NCBI GenBank assembly: GCA_017620885.1
Contig: JAGAUF010000105.1
Coordinates: 1 to 56,543, forward strand
Reading direction: 5' to 3'
Origin: Muribaculaceae bacterium
Lineage (GTDB): Bacteria; Bacteroidota; Bacteroidia; Bacteroidales; Muribaculaceae
DNA: 56,543 bases
Both the position numbers and the translations under genes were made by a program. Numbering within the stretch: the first letter of the stretch is position 1; each line of letters starts with the position of its first letter. Of the stretch, positions 16,784-25,550 are shown piece by piece. The notes under the pieces are model-generated. The model did not search any database and had not been told where the DNA came from. It saw only the letters and a program-made list of their open reading frames with translations.

Positions 16784-16895
16784 AGAACCGTCGAGCTTAA
16801 AAATTGCCTTAAGCTGTTTCTCAATAAAATTCCAAATACAGCAAAAACAGAAAACCTATTGAATGGCAATCCATTTTTGCAAAAACGCAGTTTTA

Positions 16896-16933
16896 GATTA
16901 TCCGTCAATTACTTGTAACTCAATCGGATAATC
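16896..16933 (-). promoter_or_regulatory. Hairpin in the leader of the exopolysaccharide operon
   Basis: A perfect 9-bp stem, GATTATCCG/CGGATAATC, with a 20-nt loop that can pair partly on itself, sits in the middle of the ~210-nt untranslated leader. Its position suggests a control element, but no known riboswitch is recognised. Confidence 0.45.
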
Positions 16934-17000
16934 AAACCGCATAACCCACTTAAGCGCTATCGGCATTAGCTGACAGGGCAAAATTGAGTTAAATTCGTGC

Positions 17001-17032
17001 AAAGTTAGCTATTTTTTCAATAATATACAAGC
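17001..17032 (-). promoter_or_regulatory. Promoter of the exopolysaccharide operon
   Basis: Minus strand: CTTG-N20-TAACTTTG, close to the Bacteroidota consensus. The predicted start is near 16994. It lies downstream of the terminator at 17118-17147, so the operon is transcribed independently of surE. Confidence 0.75.
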
Positions 17033-17117
17033 AGTAACTGCCAAAGTCGCGAAAAAATCGAGTAAATGGCGAAAATGAATTCTAAAATTACAAGGCTGAA
17101 TAGAAAGAAAGGCAACT

Positions 17118-17147
17118 AAAAAAGCGGGCTCATATCACTATGAACCC
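17118..17147 (-). terminator. Intrinsic terminator ending the surE-side transcript
   Basis: On the minus strand a 9-bp stem (GGGTTCATA/TATGAGCCC, 4-nt loop GTGA) is followed by GC and six Ts. It is a textbook intrinsic terminator for leftward transcription. Confidence 0.85.
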
Positions 17148-17265
17148 ACCTTTTCCGGTCATTCCGACAGTCCTACGGAATAAAACCGGTTGTCCTAATC
17201 CTAATAAATTAATCTAAAAATTCCAATCATATTCAAGAGGACAGCTTATAACCTCTTGAACCATT
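17148..17265 (-). ncRNA. Candidate structured RNA (3' UTR-derived or independent)
   Basis: Between surE and the terminator are two further strong hairpins: TTCAAGAGG/CCTCTTGAA (17232-17260), and CCGGT-ATTCCG/CGGAAT-ACCGG with a small internal bulge (17155-17189). With the terminator they make a compact three-stem RNA of ~150 nt and no credible ORF. I found no clear promoter directly upstream, so it may be cut from the surE mRNA. The family is not recognised. Confidence 0.4.
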
Positions 17266-17354
17266 CCATTCACTCGCGAAATTAATACATTTTTCTTGTC
17301 AGCGCAAATTTTTTAGCACAAATTTTTGAAATAACTAATAAAAAAATATTCCTA

Positions 17355-17366
17355 CCCCCCCCCCCC
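17355..17366. repeat. Homopolymer of 12 C
   Basis: An uninterrupted run of twelve C (G on the transcribed minus strand) lies in the surE 3' UTR, ~105 bp past the stop. Such runs slip during replication. No coding frame crosses it, so any effect would be on RNA structure or stability. Confidence 0.85.
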
Positions 17367-17470
17367 GCTGGTCTTTTGGGAACATTTTCTGGTCAAATTG
17401 ACGCATCTCTATCCACTTCCACAAATTCCTGTGCATATATTTTACATAATCAAAGAAACGTCACAGCAAG

Positions 17471-18235
17471 CTACAAGGACAACAGCGAACTGATGGCGTC
17501 TACGTCCGAGTGCGTGCGGTCGACAACTTCGGGCACTATTGAGACGATTCCGTGGGCGAGGCAATATTCGTCGGTATCGACGGCCTCCGGCTCCTCATTG
17601 ATGAAACGTCCGCAAAGCCAGTAAAACGGATTGCCGAAGGGGTCGGTGTATTCCTGATATTCGTCGCTCCATTTCCCGCGCGCGGCACGCACTACACGCA
17701 TGCCGGAAGGGATGCAGTCTTTTGGAATATTGACGTTGAGGCAGACGCCTTCAGGCAAACCTTTTTCAATTACCTTTTTCACAATGCTTTCAATAAACGG
17801 TCGGCAGGGGAGGAAATCGGCGTCCATGGAATGGCTGGTGAGGGAGAAGCCGACGGAGGGTATTCCGAATACCGTTCCCTCGAAAACAGCACCCATCGTG
17901 CCGGAATACAGTACATTGACGGCGGCATTTGAGCCGTGATTGATGCCGGAGACGACCAAGTCGGGTATGCGGGGCAGGACTGTGTGCATGGCGAGCTTAA
18001 CGCAATCCACCGGGGTGCCATTACATTTATAAAGTACGGATCCGTCTCGCTTGTAGTCGTCGACGCGCGTAATGCGCATAGCCGTGCTGACGGTGAGAGC
18101 CATCGACTGTGCCGACCGAGGACCGTCGGGGCAGACAGCAATAACTTCGCCAAAGGGTTCGAGCCATTCGATGAGCCGGCGCACACCGGGGGCGAGATAG
18201 CCGTCGTCGTTAGTTACAAGTATAAGTTTTTTCAT
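17471..18235 (-). CDS. surE: 5'/3'-nucleotidase SurE
   Basis: Metal-dependent nucleoside monophosphate phosphatase of the stationary-phase survival family, cytosolic. The N-terminus MKKLILVTNDDGYLAPG carries the DD metal site. Further landmarks are CPDGPRSAQSMALT near residue 40 and the GTPVDCVKLA and SGINHGSNAAVNVLYSGT segments (~75-110). Of the possible starts, ATG at 18235 gives the usual MKK-L-I-L-V opening (254 aa); ATG at 18247 and TTG at 18253 are further in-frame options. It overlaps the end of ribD by 26 bp, so the two are translationally coupled. Confidence 0.95.
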   Translation of the reverse strand: MKKLILVTNDDGYLAPGVRRLIEWLEPFGEVIAVCPDGPRSAQSMALTVSTAMRITRVDDYKRDGSVLYKCNGTPVDCVKLAMHTVLPRIPDLVVSGINHGSNAAVNVLYSGTMGAVFEGTVFGIPSVGFSLTSHSMDADFLPCRPFIESIVKKVIEKGLPEGVCLNVNIPKDCIPSGMRVVRAARGKWSDEYQEYTDPFGNPFYWLCGRFINEEPEAVDTDEYCLAHGIVSIVPEVVDRTHSDVDAISSLLSL

Positions 18236-19262
18236 TTTCGTGTTCATTTTCAATTAATTTATGCTCGTATCTCACAATGCGGTTGCGGCCGCAAGAGAAA
18301 GAATCCACCGGCAAACAATTATCCGGGACGCCGGGGGCAGGGAGTCCGTGGCCGATTCTGAAAGGTGCAGTCTCGACACGAATTTCATCATATAGACCCT
18401 CTTCGATAAAGGAGTGAAGCATCCTCGCACCACCTTCCACTATCAACGAGGTTATGCCGTGCTTTTCATAAAGCGTTCGGAGCATATCGCTGAGCGGAGC
18501 GTCATCTTTCAGAATTAAAACATCCAGGTCGGCGAATATGTTGAAATCAGCGGGAATTCTGCCATGCCGGTCAGGGATTATGCGGAGAGGATTACGGCCG
18601 GGATAAAAGCGCAGCCTAAGATGCGGATTGTCGACCAGAACGGTATTCGTGCCGACCATTATGGCATCGGCCATCGAGCGGTCGCAATGCATCCACAGCA
18701 TCGAGAGAGGTGTGGAGATTCTAATGGGACGTGAACCTCCCCCTGCCTTTGACGCAGCGATAAAACCGTCGGCGGTCTGAGCCCATTTCAGTTCCACAAA
18801 GGGGCGGCGGTGGGTGTGGGCGGTAATGAAACGACGGTTGAGTCGGTCACATTCCTCACGCATGAGTCCCACGGTGACGTCGCGCCCTGCGTCGCGCAAT
18901 TTCTTCACACCGCGTCCGCTCACTTCCGGGAATGGGTCGGGCGAGCCTATTACGATTCGCGGGATGCCTTCGCGGATTAGCAAGTCGGCGCAAGGAGGCG
19001 TCTTGCCGTAGTGGGAACAGGGTTCAAGAGTTACATATATCGTAGCGGAGTGGAGCAAATGACGGTCGGTGTCTTTGACCGAATTGACGGCATTAACCTC
19101 CGCATGCGGACCGCCGAAGCGACGGTGAAAGCCCTCCCCTATTATCCTGCCGTCGGCCACTATTACAGCCCCGACCATCGGATTGGGCGATACATGGCCG
19201 GCACCACAAGCGGCCAGCTGAAGCGCCCTGCGCATATATTTTTCGTCCGTACTCTCTTCCAT
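18210..19262 (-). CDS. ribD: Bifunctional riboflavin deaminase/reductase
   Basis: Catalyses deamination of diaminohydroxyphosphoribosylaminopyrimidine and reduction of the ribosyl side chain, steps two and three of riboflavin synthesis. The N-terminal zinc deaminase shows NPMVGAVIV, the HAEV zinc/Glu motif and PCSHYGKTPPC (two Cys ligands). The C-terminal reductase begins at FVELKWAQTADGFIA and contains VGTNTVLVDNP and LIVEGGA. The likely start is the ATG at 19262 (MEESTDEKYMRRAL, 350 aa), which matches family N-termini; an upstream extension to 19331 adds 23 residues unlike the family. No other rib genes are adjacent. Confidence 0.95.
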   Translation of the reverse strand: MEESTDEKYMRRALQLAACGAGHVSPNPMVGAVIVADGRIIGEGFHRRFGGPHAEVNAVNSVKDTDRHLLHSATIYVTLEPCSHYGKTPPCADLLIREGIPRIVIGSPDPFPEVSGRGVKKLRDAGRDVTVGLMREECDRLNRRFITAHTHRRPFVELKWAQTADGFIAASKAGGGSRPIRISTPLSMLWMHCDRSMADAIMVGTNTVLVDNPHLRLRFYPGRNPLRIIPDRHGRIPADFNIFADLDVLILKDDAPLSDMLRTLYEKHGITSLIVEGGARMLHSFIEEGLYDEIRVETAPFRIGHGLPAPGVPDNCLPVDSFSCGRNRIVRYEHKLIENEHENEKTYTCN

Positions 19263-19357
19263 TTCCGTAATCTTCGGGATTGTGACAGTCTGAAATGCGC
19301 CACACTGCCGGGGCAATGAAGCGCATCTCATACTATATTAATATTAATTAATTCTTC

Positions 19358-21499
19358 TTATTTCTTCCCTTTCTTCACGGCTTTCTTGGGCTCAAAGCCA
19401 CGGAGACGGAGAAGAGCATGCACGTCGGGATCGGCGCCGCGGAATTTCTTATACAGCACCATAGCGTCTTCGGTGTCGCCGCTCTCAAGGATATACTTTT
19501 TGAACTTGTCGGCGGTCTTCTTGTCGAAGATTCCCTTTTCTTCAAAAAGTTCCCAAGCGTCGGCTTCAAGCACCTGCGACCAGAGATATGTGTAATATCC
19601 TGAAGCATAGCCGTCGTCGCCGAAGATGTGCTTGAAATAGAGAGAACGATAACGGAAAGTGATTTCCTCGGGCATACCGATTTTCTCAGCTACCTCTGCC
19701 TCGAATGCGGGCACATTGACGTTGGTGCCGTCGTTCTTGCCCCAATAGAGGTCAAGGAGTGCGGCGCCGGCCAGCTCGGTAGCAGTGAAGCCCTGATTGA
19801 AGGCACCGGCATCTTCCATCTTCTTGATGAGAGAATCGGGAATGATTTCACCGGTCTTGTAATGGCGAGCGTAAGTCTTCATCACTTCGGGAGCGGTAGC
19901 CCAGTGTTCGTGCATCTGAGAGCACAGCTCGACGTAGTCACGGTCTACGTTGGTACCTGCAAGCGAGCGATATGGAGCCTGAGAAAGGATTGCCTGAAGT
20001 GCGTGGCCGAACTCATGGAAAGTGGTCTGAAGCTCGTCGATAGTCATGAGCGACGGGGTGTCGGCCGTAGGAGGAGTGAAATTGCCCACGTTATATACGA
20101 TAGGACGTTTCATTTTGCCGTCGCCATAGAGACCGGCCGACTGCATCTGCTCCATCCATGCGCCCTGACGCTTCGTAGCGCGGGGATAATAATCGTTGAA
20201 GAAGAGTGCGATGTGTTCGCCTGTCTTGGCGTCCTGCACGTCGTACACCTTCACGTCGTCCTGATACTTAGGTGCATTGGGCATTTCCACCATCTTGATG
20301 CCATAGAGTCGTTCCACGGTGTTGAAAAGACCTTTGAGCACATTGTCCACGGTAAGATATTCGCGCACTTTGTTCTCGTCGAAATCATATTTGTCTTTCT
20401 TCACCTTCTCGGCATAGTAGTAGTAATCCCATGGAGCAATCTTGAAGTTGCCTCCGTGAGCATCTACATAATCCTGCATCTCTTTCACTTCTTCGTGACT
20501 GCGCTTCACGGCCGGCTCAAACACCTGAAGAAGAACATTCTCAGCTGCTTCGGGCGTCTTGGCCATTACGCGCGATGTCATCATCTGAGCGAAATTGTCG
20601 AAGCCCATCACCTTAGCTTTCTGAGCGCGGAGCTTCACAATCTTCTCAATTACGGGGTTATTGTTGTATTCGCCGAAAGATGCCAGCGAAGTGTAACCAC
20701 GATACATTGCCTCGCGGAGGCCGCGGCTGTCAGCTGACTGAAGCACCGGGAGACGGCTCGGAGCATGGAGCGTGAATACCCACAGACCGTCGAGGCCACG
20801 CGACTTAGCTTCTTCAGCTGCCTGCGCTACTGATGTGGCGGGGAGGCCGGCGAGATCTTCCTTGTCGTAAACTACAATCTTGAACTCGTTGGTGGCGCGA
20901 AGCAAGTTTTTGTTAAACTGAATGAAGAGCTTCGAAAGTTCATCGTTGATTTTCACCAGTTCCTCTTTCTTTTCAGCCGGGAGTGCGGCTCCCTGCTCTA
21001 CAAACTGACGATAGTACTTCTCGACGAGACGAATCTGCACTTTGTTGAGACCCATCTTGTTACGACGGTCGTACACCTGCTGTATGCGCTGGAAAAGCTG
21101 ATCGTTGAGGCTCAGCTGATTGGCGGCTTTATTGAGCAGCGGGATAGCTTCTTCGGCCATCGTTGCGAACTCGTCGGTGCTGAGGGCGCCGTCATAGAAA
21201 TAGAAGGCGGCAACCACGCGGTCGAGAATCGGACTGAGGTTTTCGAGCGGAAGAATCGTATTGTCGAAATCGGGCACAGCGCGGTTTCTTACGATATTAA
21301 ATATGTTCTGCTCCTGCTCGGCGATACCGGCCTTGATAGCCGGGATGAAATCTGACGTCTTAATCTTATCAAACGGCGGAATCTCATACTCCGTCGTATA
21401 GGGCGTCAAGAAGGGATTGTTCTCTTCTGCCATAACGCTTGCGGTGGGCCCGGCAATCATAAGGGCTACTGCCGCGGCCGTTAAAATTTTCTTTGTCAT
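19358..21499 (-). CDS. M3 family metallopeptidase (peptidyl-dipeptidase Dcp-like), exported
   Basis: Zinc oligopeptidase that cuts short peptides, here probably in the periplasm because a signal peptide is present (MTKKILTAAAVALMIAGPTASVMA, written from the ATG at 21499). The active site TFHEFGHALQ lies near residue 490, with the downstream Glu ligand in the following helix. At 713 aa it fits Dcp/oligopeptidase A. The longer reading from 21556 would bury the signal peptide and overlap yitT, so the 21499 start is preferred. It lies 13 bp after yitT and 95 bp before ribD. Confidence 0.93.
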   Translation of the reverse strand: MTKKILTAAAVALMIAGPTASVMAEENNPFLTPYTTEYEIPPFDKIKTSDFIPAIKAGIAEQEQNIFNIVRNRAVPDFDNTILPLENLSPILDRVVAAFYFYDGALSTDEFATMAEEAIPLLNKAANQLSLNDQLFQRIQQVYDRRNKMGLNKVQIRLVEKYYRQFVEQGAALPAEKKEELVKINDELSKLFIQFNKNLLRATNEFKIVVYDKEDLAGLPATSVAQAAEEAKSRGLDGLWVFTLHAPSRLPVLQSADSRGLREAMYRGYTSLASFGEYNNNPVIEKIVKLRAQKAKVMGFDNFAQMMTSRVMAKTPEAAENVLLQVFEPAVKRSHEEVKEMQDYVDAHGGNFKIAPWDYYYYAEKVKKDKYDFDENKVREYLTVDNVLKGLFNTVERLYGIKMVEMPNAPKYQDDVKVYDVQDAKTGEHIALFFNDYYPRATKRQGAWMEQMQSAGLYGDGKMKRPIVYNVGNFTPPTADTPSLMTIDELQTTFHEFGHALQAILSQAPYRSLAGTNVDRDYVELCSQMHEHWATAPEVMKTYARHYKTGEIIPDSLIKKMEDAGAFNQGFTATELAGAALLDLYWGKNDGTNVNVPAFEAEVAEKIGMPEEITFRYRSLYFKHIFGDDGYASGYYTYLWSQVLEADAWELFEEKGIFDKKTADKFKKYILESGDTEDAMVLYKKFRGADPDVHALLRLRGFEPKKAVKKGKK

Positions 21500-21512
21500 T
21501 ATGTTGTTATTT

Positions 21513-22493
21513 TTATTTCTGTGATAAAACAGGCGATTCCTTGGCTTCCTCGCCATGTTTCTTCTTATTCTTTTTCATCTTCACGTGCATTGTGTCGAAG
21601 CCTTTGCCGTAAACGCCATTGGCACTCGTCTGAGTGATAAAGGCATTCTCATCAACGCTCTTCACGATACGGAAAATTGTGACGGATTCTATCTTTCGGC
21701 ACCAGCACATCAGCATTTTCACTTCGGCCTTCGTATACCATCCCGTTCCGTCGAGCACTGTAACGCCGCGATGAGCCTCCTCATTGATGCGTGTGGCAAT
21801 CTCTTTCCATTTCGACGAGAAGATGATAAACTGCGCGGCCTGCCGGTTGGTATTGACGAGCATATCCGTCATATATGCGATGATGAAAGTGACAATCCAT
21901 CCGTAAACCATTGTCGGCACTCGTGCTAAAAGGCGTTCCTGAATCGTTCCCTCGAAGGGAAGGAATATCGAACAGGCCACAATACTCATATCGACGAAAA
22001 TGATAGTACGTCCGATGCTGACATTGCTCACTTTAGAAACCATTGCCGCAACAATATCCGTACCTCCCGACGAACCGTTATGGATAAACACTGTTCCCAC
22101 ACCGATACCGCACATAATACCGCCGAGGATTGCACTCGTGAAGCGGTCAGGCAGGATAGGCGCCGGCAGCCCCATAAAGAAGCCTTCCAGCATACCGATG
22201 AAGAGGGAGATGAAGGTAGCGCCGAATATTGTGCGCATCACGAAAGTCTTGCCTACGACACGGAAAGCCATCGCAAGAAGAATCAAGTTGGTGGCATACT
22301 GCGTGACAGCCACAGGAATTATTTCCCCTGAAGCGAAATACACCAACGTGCCGACACCGGACACACCACCGATCACGACTTTGTGCGGTAGGATAAAAGC
22401 AGTAAAACCGACGGCATAAAGCATAAGGCCCACAATAATCATTATGTAGTCCTTCGCATTGCTCATCAGACTGTCATACTTCGGTTTTGTCAT
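21513..22493 (-). CDS. YitT family membrane protein
   Basis: Integral inner-membrane protein of unknown transport role. Five or six hydrophobic helices lie between residues ~15 and 215 (IMIIVGLMLYAVGFTAFILP, then VIGGVSGVGTLVYFASG and GGTDIVAAMVSK). A C-terminal soluble DUF2179 domain (RGVTVLDGTGWYTKAEVKML, ~230-300) resembles a small ligand-binding fold. The 326-aa length is slightly above the usual ~285-300 because of a Lys-rich tail. It is the first gene of the leftward group with the M3 peptidase; a -7 box TAATTTTG lies at 22551-22558. Confidence 0.93.
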   Translation of the reverse strand: MTKPKYDSLMSNAKDYIMIIVGLMLYAVGFTAFILPHKVVIGGVSGVGTLVYFASGEIIPVAVTQYATNLILLAMAFRVVGKTFVMRTIFGATFISLFIGMLEGFFMGLPAPILPDRFTSAILGGIMCGIGVGTVFIHNGSSGGTDIVAAMVSKVSNVSIGRTIIFVDMSIVACSIFLPFEGTIQERLLARVPTMVYGWIVTFIIAYMTDMLVNTNRQAAQFIIFSSKWKEIATRINEEAHRGVTVLDGTGWYTKAEVKMLMCWCRKIESVTIFRIVKSVDENAFITQTSANGVYGKGFDTMHVKMKKNKKKHGEEAKESPVLSQK

Positions 22494-22611
22494 TGATTTT
22501 AAGTTTTATCGTTAATCGAAGCTTCTATGATTGAACTATTTTTCGGACTGCAAAATTACAAATTATTCCGCATCCTTATATCATCAATTAGAGATTTTTT
22601 TCACCAATCCC

Positions 22612-23325
22612 TCAAAAGTCGTAACCTACCGTGAAGCTCCACGCCTTGTTACGACCGCCCAACGCACCATCTTTCCACGTGTTCATAGCTCCTGCCCAGT
22701 AGTGGATACCGACATAATAGTGTTCCTTGATATTGAGGCCGGAGCCCATCTTGACGCCAACATCGACGCTGCGAGGTTCGACTTTCACACCGGACTGATA
22801 ATCTTCCGGAAACCATACAGTATTGTCGAAATCATTCTTCATCGTCAGCTGCACGTAAGGACCGAGATCCACGCTCCATCTTACATCGTCGCTGATATTG
22901 AACCGGACAGAACAGATTACCGGGATGCTCAAAGAATAGCTCCGGTAATTGCCCACTTGAACGAGCTTATTGCCGTCTACGGTGGCAAATTCGCCCGGAA
23001 CGGTATTTATATAAGTATGATTGCCGCTTCGCGTCTGGAAGAAGACTCCGGGCTGGAGGGCGATATAATCACGTATATTTATATCGGCAACAACACCGAG
23101 ATCAAACCCGGTTCCCCATGAGTTTTTGTTCCAGAGATTATATACATCCTTCCCTATATTACGGTTGGAAGTATTGACCCCGACACGTAGTCCGAGGGAA
23201 AATACATCTGAAGATGCCGGCACGGAAGTATCGAAAAAATCGCGTGCGGATGCTGTCGGCGACGCCGCAATCAAGAGAAGAGAAGGGAGGATGACACGTT
23301 TGATGCGCTTGAGATTGAAGTTCAT
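22612..23325 (-). CDS. Outer-membrane beta-barrel protein (PorT/OMP_b-brl_2 type)
   Basis: A signal peptide is visible from the ATG at 23325 (MNFNLKRIKRVILP, then SLLLIAASPTASA). The remaining ~210 residues alternate polar and hydrophobic positions with aromatic ends, and the chain finishes WSFTVGYDF, a typical terminal barrel strand with a C-terminal Phe. Segments such as LGLRVGVNTSN and DYIALQPGVFFQTRSG fit the small 8-stranded barrels common in Bacteroidales. A longer reading from 23442 adds 39 basic residues and is rejected. The specific function is unknown. It has its own promoter at 23349-23380. Confidence 0.8.
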   Translation of the reverse strand: MNFNLKRIKRVILPSLLLIAASPTASARDFFDTSVPASSDVFSLGLRVGVNTSNRNIGKDVYNLWNKNSWGTGFDLGVVADINIRDYIALQPGVFFQTRSGNHTYINTVPGEFATVDGNKLVQVGNYRSYSLSIPVICSVRFNISDDVRWSVDLGPYVQLTMKNDFDNTVWFPEDYQSGVKVEPRSVDVGVKMGSGLNIKEHYYVGIHYWAGAMNTWKDGALGGRNKAWSFTVGYDF

Positions 23326-23348
23326 ATTGCTGTTAATATATTTCGTGA

Positions 23349-23380
23349 CAAAGGTACGCGATTTTTTCCAATTACACAAG
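23349..23380 (-). promoter_or_regulatory. Promoter of the outer-membrane barrel gene
   Basis: Minus strand: CTTG-N20-TACCTTTG, with the start point ~18 nt upstream of the chosen ATG. This supports the 23325 start over the longer reading. Confidence 0.7.
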
Positions 23381-23579
23381 TCCTTACGATTCTTTTTATT
23401 CTTTTCTTCCGGAATCATCCATACAGCACAATCACTCTTCAAGGATCATTTATTTCGCGACAACCTCTTAAAGCTTTATCAACCGTCTCCGACTATCAGC
23501 GTTATCTATTTGAATTTGTGACCGTTACAAAATAAACTACTAACAAAATCAAATAATTAACTAAATTTAACACCCTTTA

Positions 23580-23613
23580 TTTGGGAATCTAAAAAAGATT
23601 TTTAGTAACTTTG
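23580..23613 (+). promoter_or_regulatory. Probable promoter of ald
   Basis: TAACTTTG at 23606-23613 matches the -7 box; TTTG at 23580-23583 is 22 bp upstream, slightly long. The leader would be ~70 nt. Confidence 0.55.
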
Positions 23614-23691
23614 GGCGTCGGAAGTAATATTCTCTCCTGCTTTCACACTATCATAAACCACAAAATTACAACCCTTTAAAATCTCACCAAA

Positions 23692-24798
23692 ATGATTATT
23701 GGAATTCCCAAAGAGATTAAGAACAACGAAAACCGCGTCGGCTGCACGCCCGCAGGTGTCAAAGAACTCACGAAAAACGGACATCAGGTCTATGTACAGC
23801 ATACTGCCGGCGACGGCAGCGGTTTCCCCGATGATCAGTATGTGGCAGCAGGAGCAACCATTCTTCCCACTATTGAAGACGTTTACGCTAAAGCAGAGAT
23901 GATCATCAAGGTGAAAGAGCCCATCGAACCCGAATACGCACTCATCCGCAAAGGGCAAATCGTATTCACCTACTTCCATTTCGCTTGCGATCTTCCGCTG
24001 ACTGAAGCCATGATAAAGAGTGGAGCCGTCTGCATAGCCTACGAGACTGTACGCGGACGCAGCGGCAATCTGCCTCTTCTTATCCCTATGAGCGAAGTGG
24101 CCGGCAGAATGTCAGTACAGGAAGGCGCGCGCTTCCTTGAGAAGCCGATGGGTGGCAGAGGCCTTCTGCTCGGAGGCGTCCCGGGAATCAAACCGGCCAA
24201 AGTTGTAGTTCTCGGTGCCGGTGTTGTAGGACGCAGCGCCGCTCTCATGGCTGCCGGACTCAACGCCGATGTCGTTATAACCGACATCAACCTTGACACT
24301 CTCCGCCACTGCTCGGAAGTAATGCCGAAGAACGTCCGCTCCCTCTATTCCTCACAACACAACATCGAGGAAGAGCTCCCCACTGCTGACCTCATCATCG
24401 GTTCCGTACTCATCCCGGGAGCAAAAGCACCGCACCTCATCACGCGCGATATGCTCAAACTGCTCAAACCCGGTTCCGTAATCGTAGACGTAGCCATCGA
24501 CCAAGGCGGCTGCTTCGAGACGTCGCACCCGACGACTCACTCCGAACCCGTCTACACCGTCGACGGCATCATCCACTACTGTGTAGCCAACATACCCGGA
24601 GCTGTCCCCTTCACCTCAACGCTCGCGCTGACCAACGCCACACTCCCCTACGCCATCCGCATCGCAAATATGGGATGGAAGGAAGCCTGCAAAGCCGACA
24701 AGGGTCTCGCTGAAGGCGTCAATGTTGTCGACGGCAAGATTACATTCAAGGCTGTCGCCGAAGCATTTGATATGGAATACACTCCACTTGCTCTTTAA
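23692..24798 (+). CDS. ald: Alanine dehydrogenase
   Basis: NAD-dependent cytosolic enzyme that interconverts L-alanine and pyruvate plus ammonia. The 368-aa length is standard. The opening MIIGIPKEIKNNENRVGCTP, the substrate Lys in MIIKVKEP (~residue 74), His in TYFHFA (~95) and the Rossmann motif VVVLGAGVVGRSAA (~170-183) are all clear. The signature VDVAIDQGGCFE lies near 266. It is a single-gene unit with its own promoter and terminator (24818-24852). Confidence 0.97.
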   Translation: MIIGIPKEIKNNENRVGCTPAGVKELTKNGHQVYVQHTAGDGSGFPDDQYVAAGATILPTIEDVYAKAEMIIKVKEPIEPEYALIRKGQIVFTYFHFACDLPLTEAMIKSGAVCIAYETVRGRSGNLPLLIPMSEVAGRMSVQEGARFLEKPMGGRGLLLGGVPGIKPAKVVVLGAGVVGRSAALMAAGLNADVVITDINLDTLRHCSEVMPKNVRSLYSSQHNIEEELPTADLIIGSVLIPGAKAPHLITRDMLKLLKPGSVIVDVAIDQGGCFETSHPTTHSEPVYTVDGIIHYCVANIPGAVPFTSTLALTNATLPYAIRIANMGWKEACKADKGLAEGVNVVDGKITFKAVAEAFDMEYTPLAL

Positions 24799-24817
24799 TA
24801 CTTCATAGCGCTTATAT

Positions 24818-24852
24818 CGCCCCGGAACCGCTTTGGCATCGGGGCTTTTTTT
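24818..24852 (+). terminator. Intrinsic terminator of ald
   Basis: GCCCCG (24819-24824) pairs with CGGGGC (24840-24845), followed by seven Ts. Confidence 0.85.
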
Positions 24853-24953
24853 CGTCCGCCATCCCTCCGTCGCAAAACATTCCGCTCTCCGCTAACGTTA
24901 TAAAAAGCGGGGTGAAGCCCCCTATAATGTATAATTAAAAAAAATCATCTGCT

Positions 24954-25451
24954 ATGGCACATATCACACTCGGCGGCAATCCCATCGAAACAGTCGGAAA
25001 TCTCCCCGCCGCCGGCATCCAAGCACCCGAATTTCGTCTTGTAAAGGGCGATCTCTCCGAGCTTACTCTCGACGACCTTAAAGGTAAAAAGGTTATCTTG
25101 AACATTTTCCCGAGCCTCGACACAGAGGTCTGCGCCGCATCGGTACGCAGATTCAACGTCGAAGGCGCTAAGCGTCCCGACACCGTCGTCGTATGCGTAT
25201 CAATGGACCTCCCCTTTGCTATGGGGCGTTTCTGCACAGCCAATGGAATTGAAAATGTCATCCCGGCATCAGCTTTCCGCTCCGATTTCGATGAATTTTA
25301 CGGCGTCAGAATAGAAAACGGCCCTCTCAAAGGTCTTCTCGCCCGCTCCATCGTCACTATCGACGGTGAAGGGAAAGTACTCTATTCTCAGCTTGTTGAC
25401 GAAATCACCACAGAACCTGACTATAAGGCTGCTCTCGATTCAATCGATTGA
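24954..25451 (+). CDS. tpx: Thiol peroxidase (atypical 2-Cys peroxiredoxin)
   Basis: Reduces hydrogen and alkyl peroxides using thioredoxin. The 165-aa length is standard. The peroxidatic Cys is in SLDTEVC (~residue 60) and the resolving Cys in GRFCTANG (~94), the spacing of the Tpx subfamily. The C-terminal SIVTIDGEGKVLYSQLV strand is also typical. No export signal is seen. The 100 bp upstream contain small GC hairpins but no consensus promoter box, so expression may depend on an activator such as OxyR; that last point is inference. Confidence 0.96.
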   Translation: MAHITLGGNPIETVGNLPAAGIQAPEFRLVKGDLSELTLDDLKGKKVILNIFPSLDTEVCAASVRRFNVEGAKRPDTVVVCVSMDLPFAMGRFCTANGIENVIPASAFRSDFDEFYGVRIENGPLKGLLARSIVTIDGEGKVLYSQLVDEITTEPDYKAALDSID

Positions 25452-25499
25452 TCGCACGATATTGGTTGAGACATCATCTGTCACTGCACCAACCATTAC

Positions 25500-25537
25500 G
25501 GGCGCCCCGGAAAGAACCGGCGCGCCCGCTATTTTTC
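25500..25537 (+). terminator. Terminator shared by tpx and the converging SGNH hydrolase gene
   Basis: GGGCGC-CCGG pairs with CCGG-GCGCCC, followed by TATTTTTCTT. The converging gene ends at 25551, so the hairpin could serve both strands. Confidence 0.75.
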
Positions 25538-25550
25538 TTATTGTCGAAAA

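Noticed and set aside
19628-20737. 369-codon plus-strand ORF opposite the M3 peptidase gene
   Set aside because: Antisense to a gene with an intact HEFGH active site; rich in His, Leu and Val without motifs.
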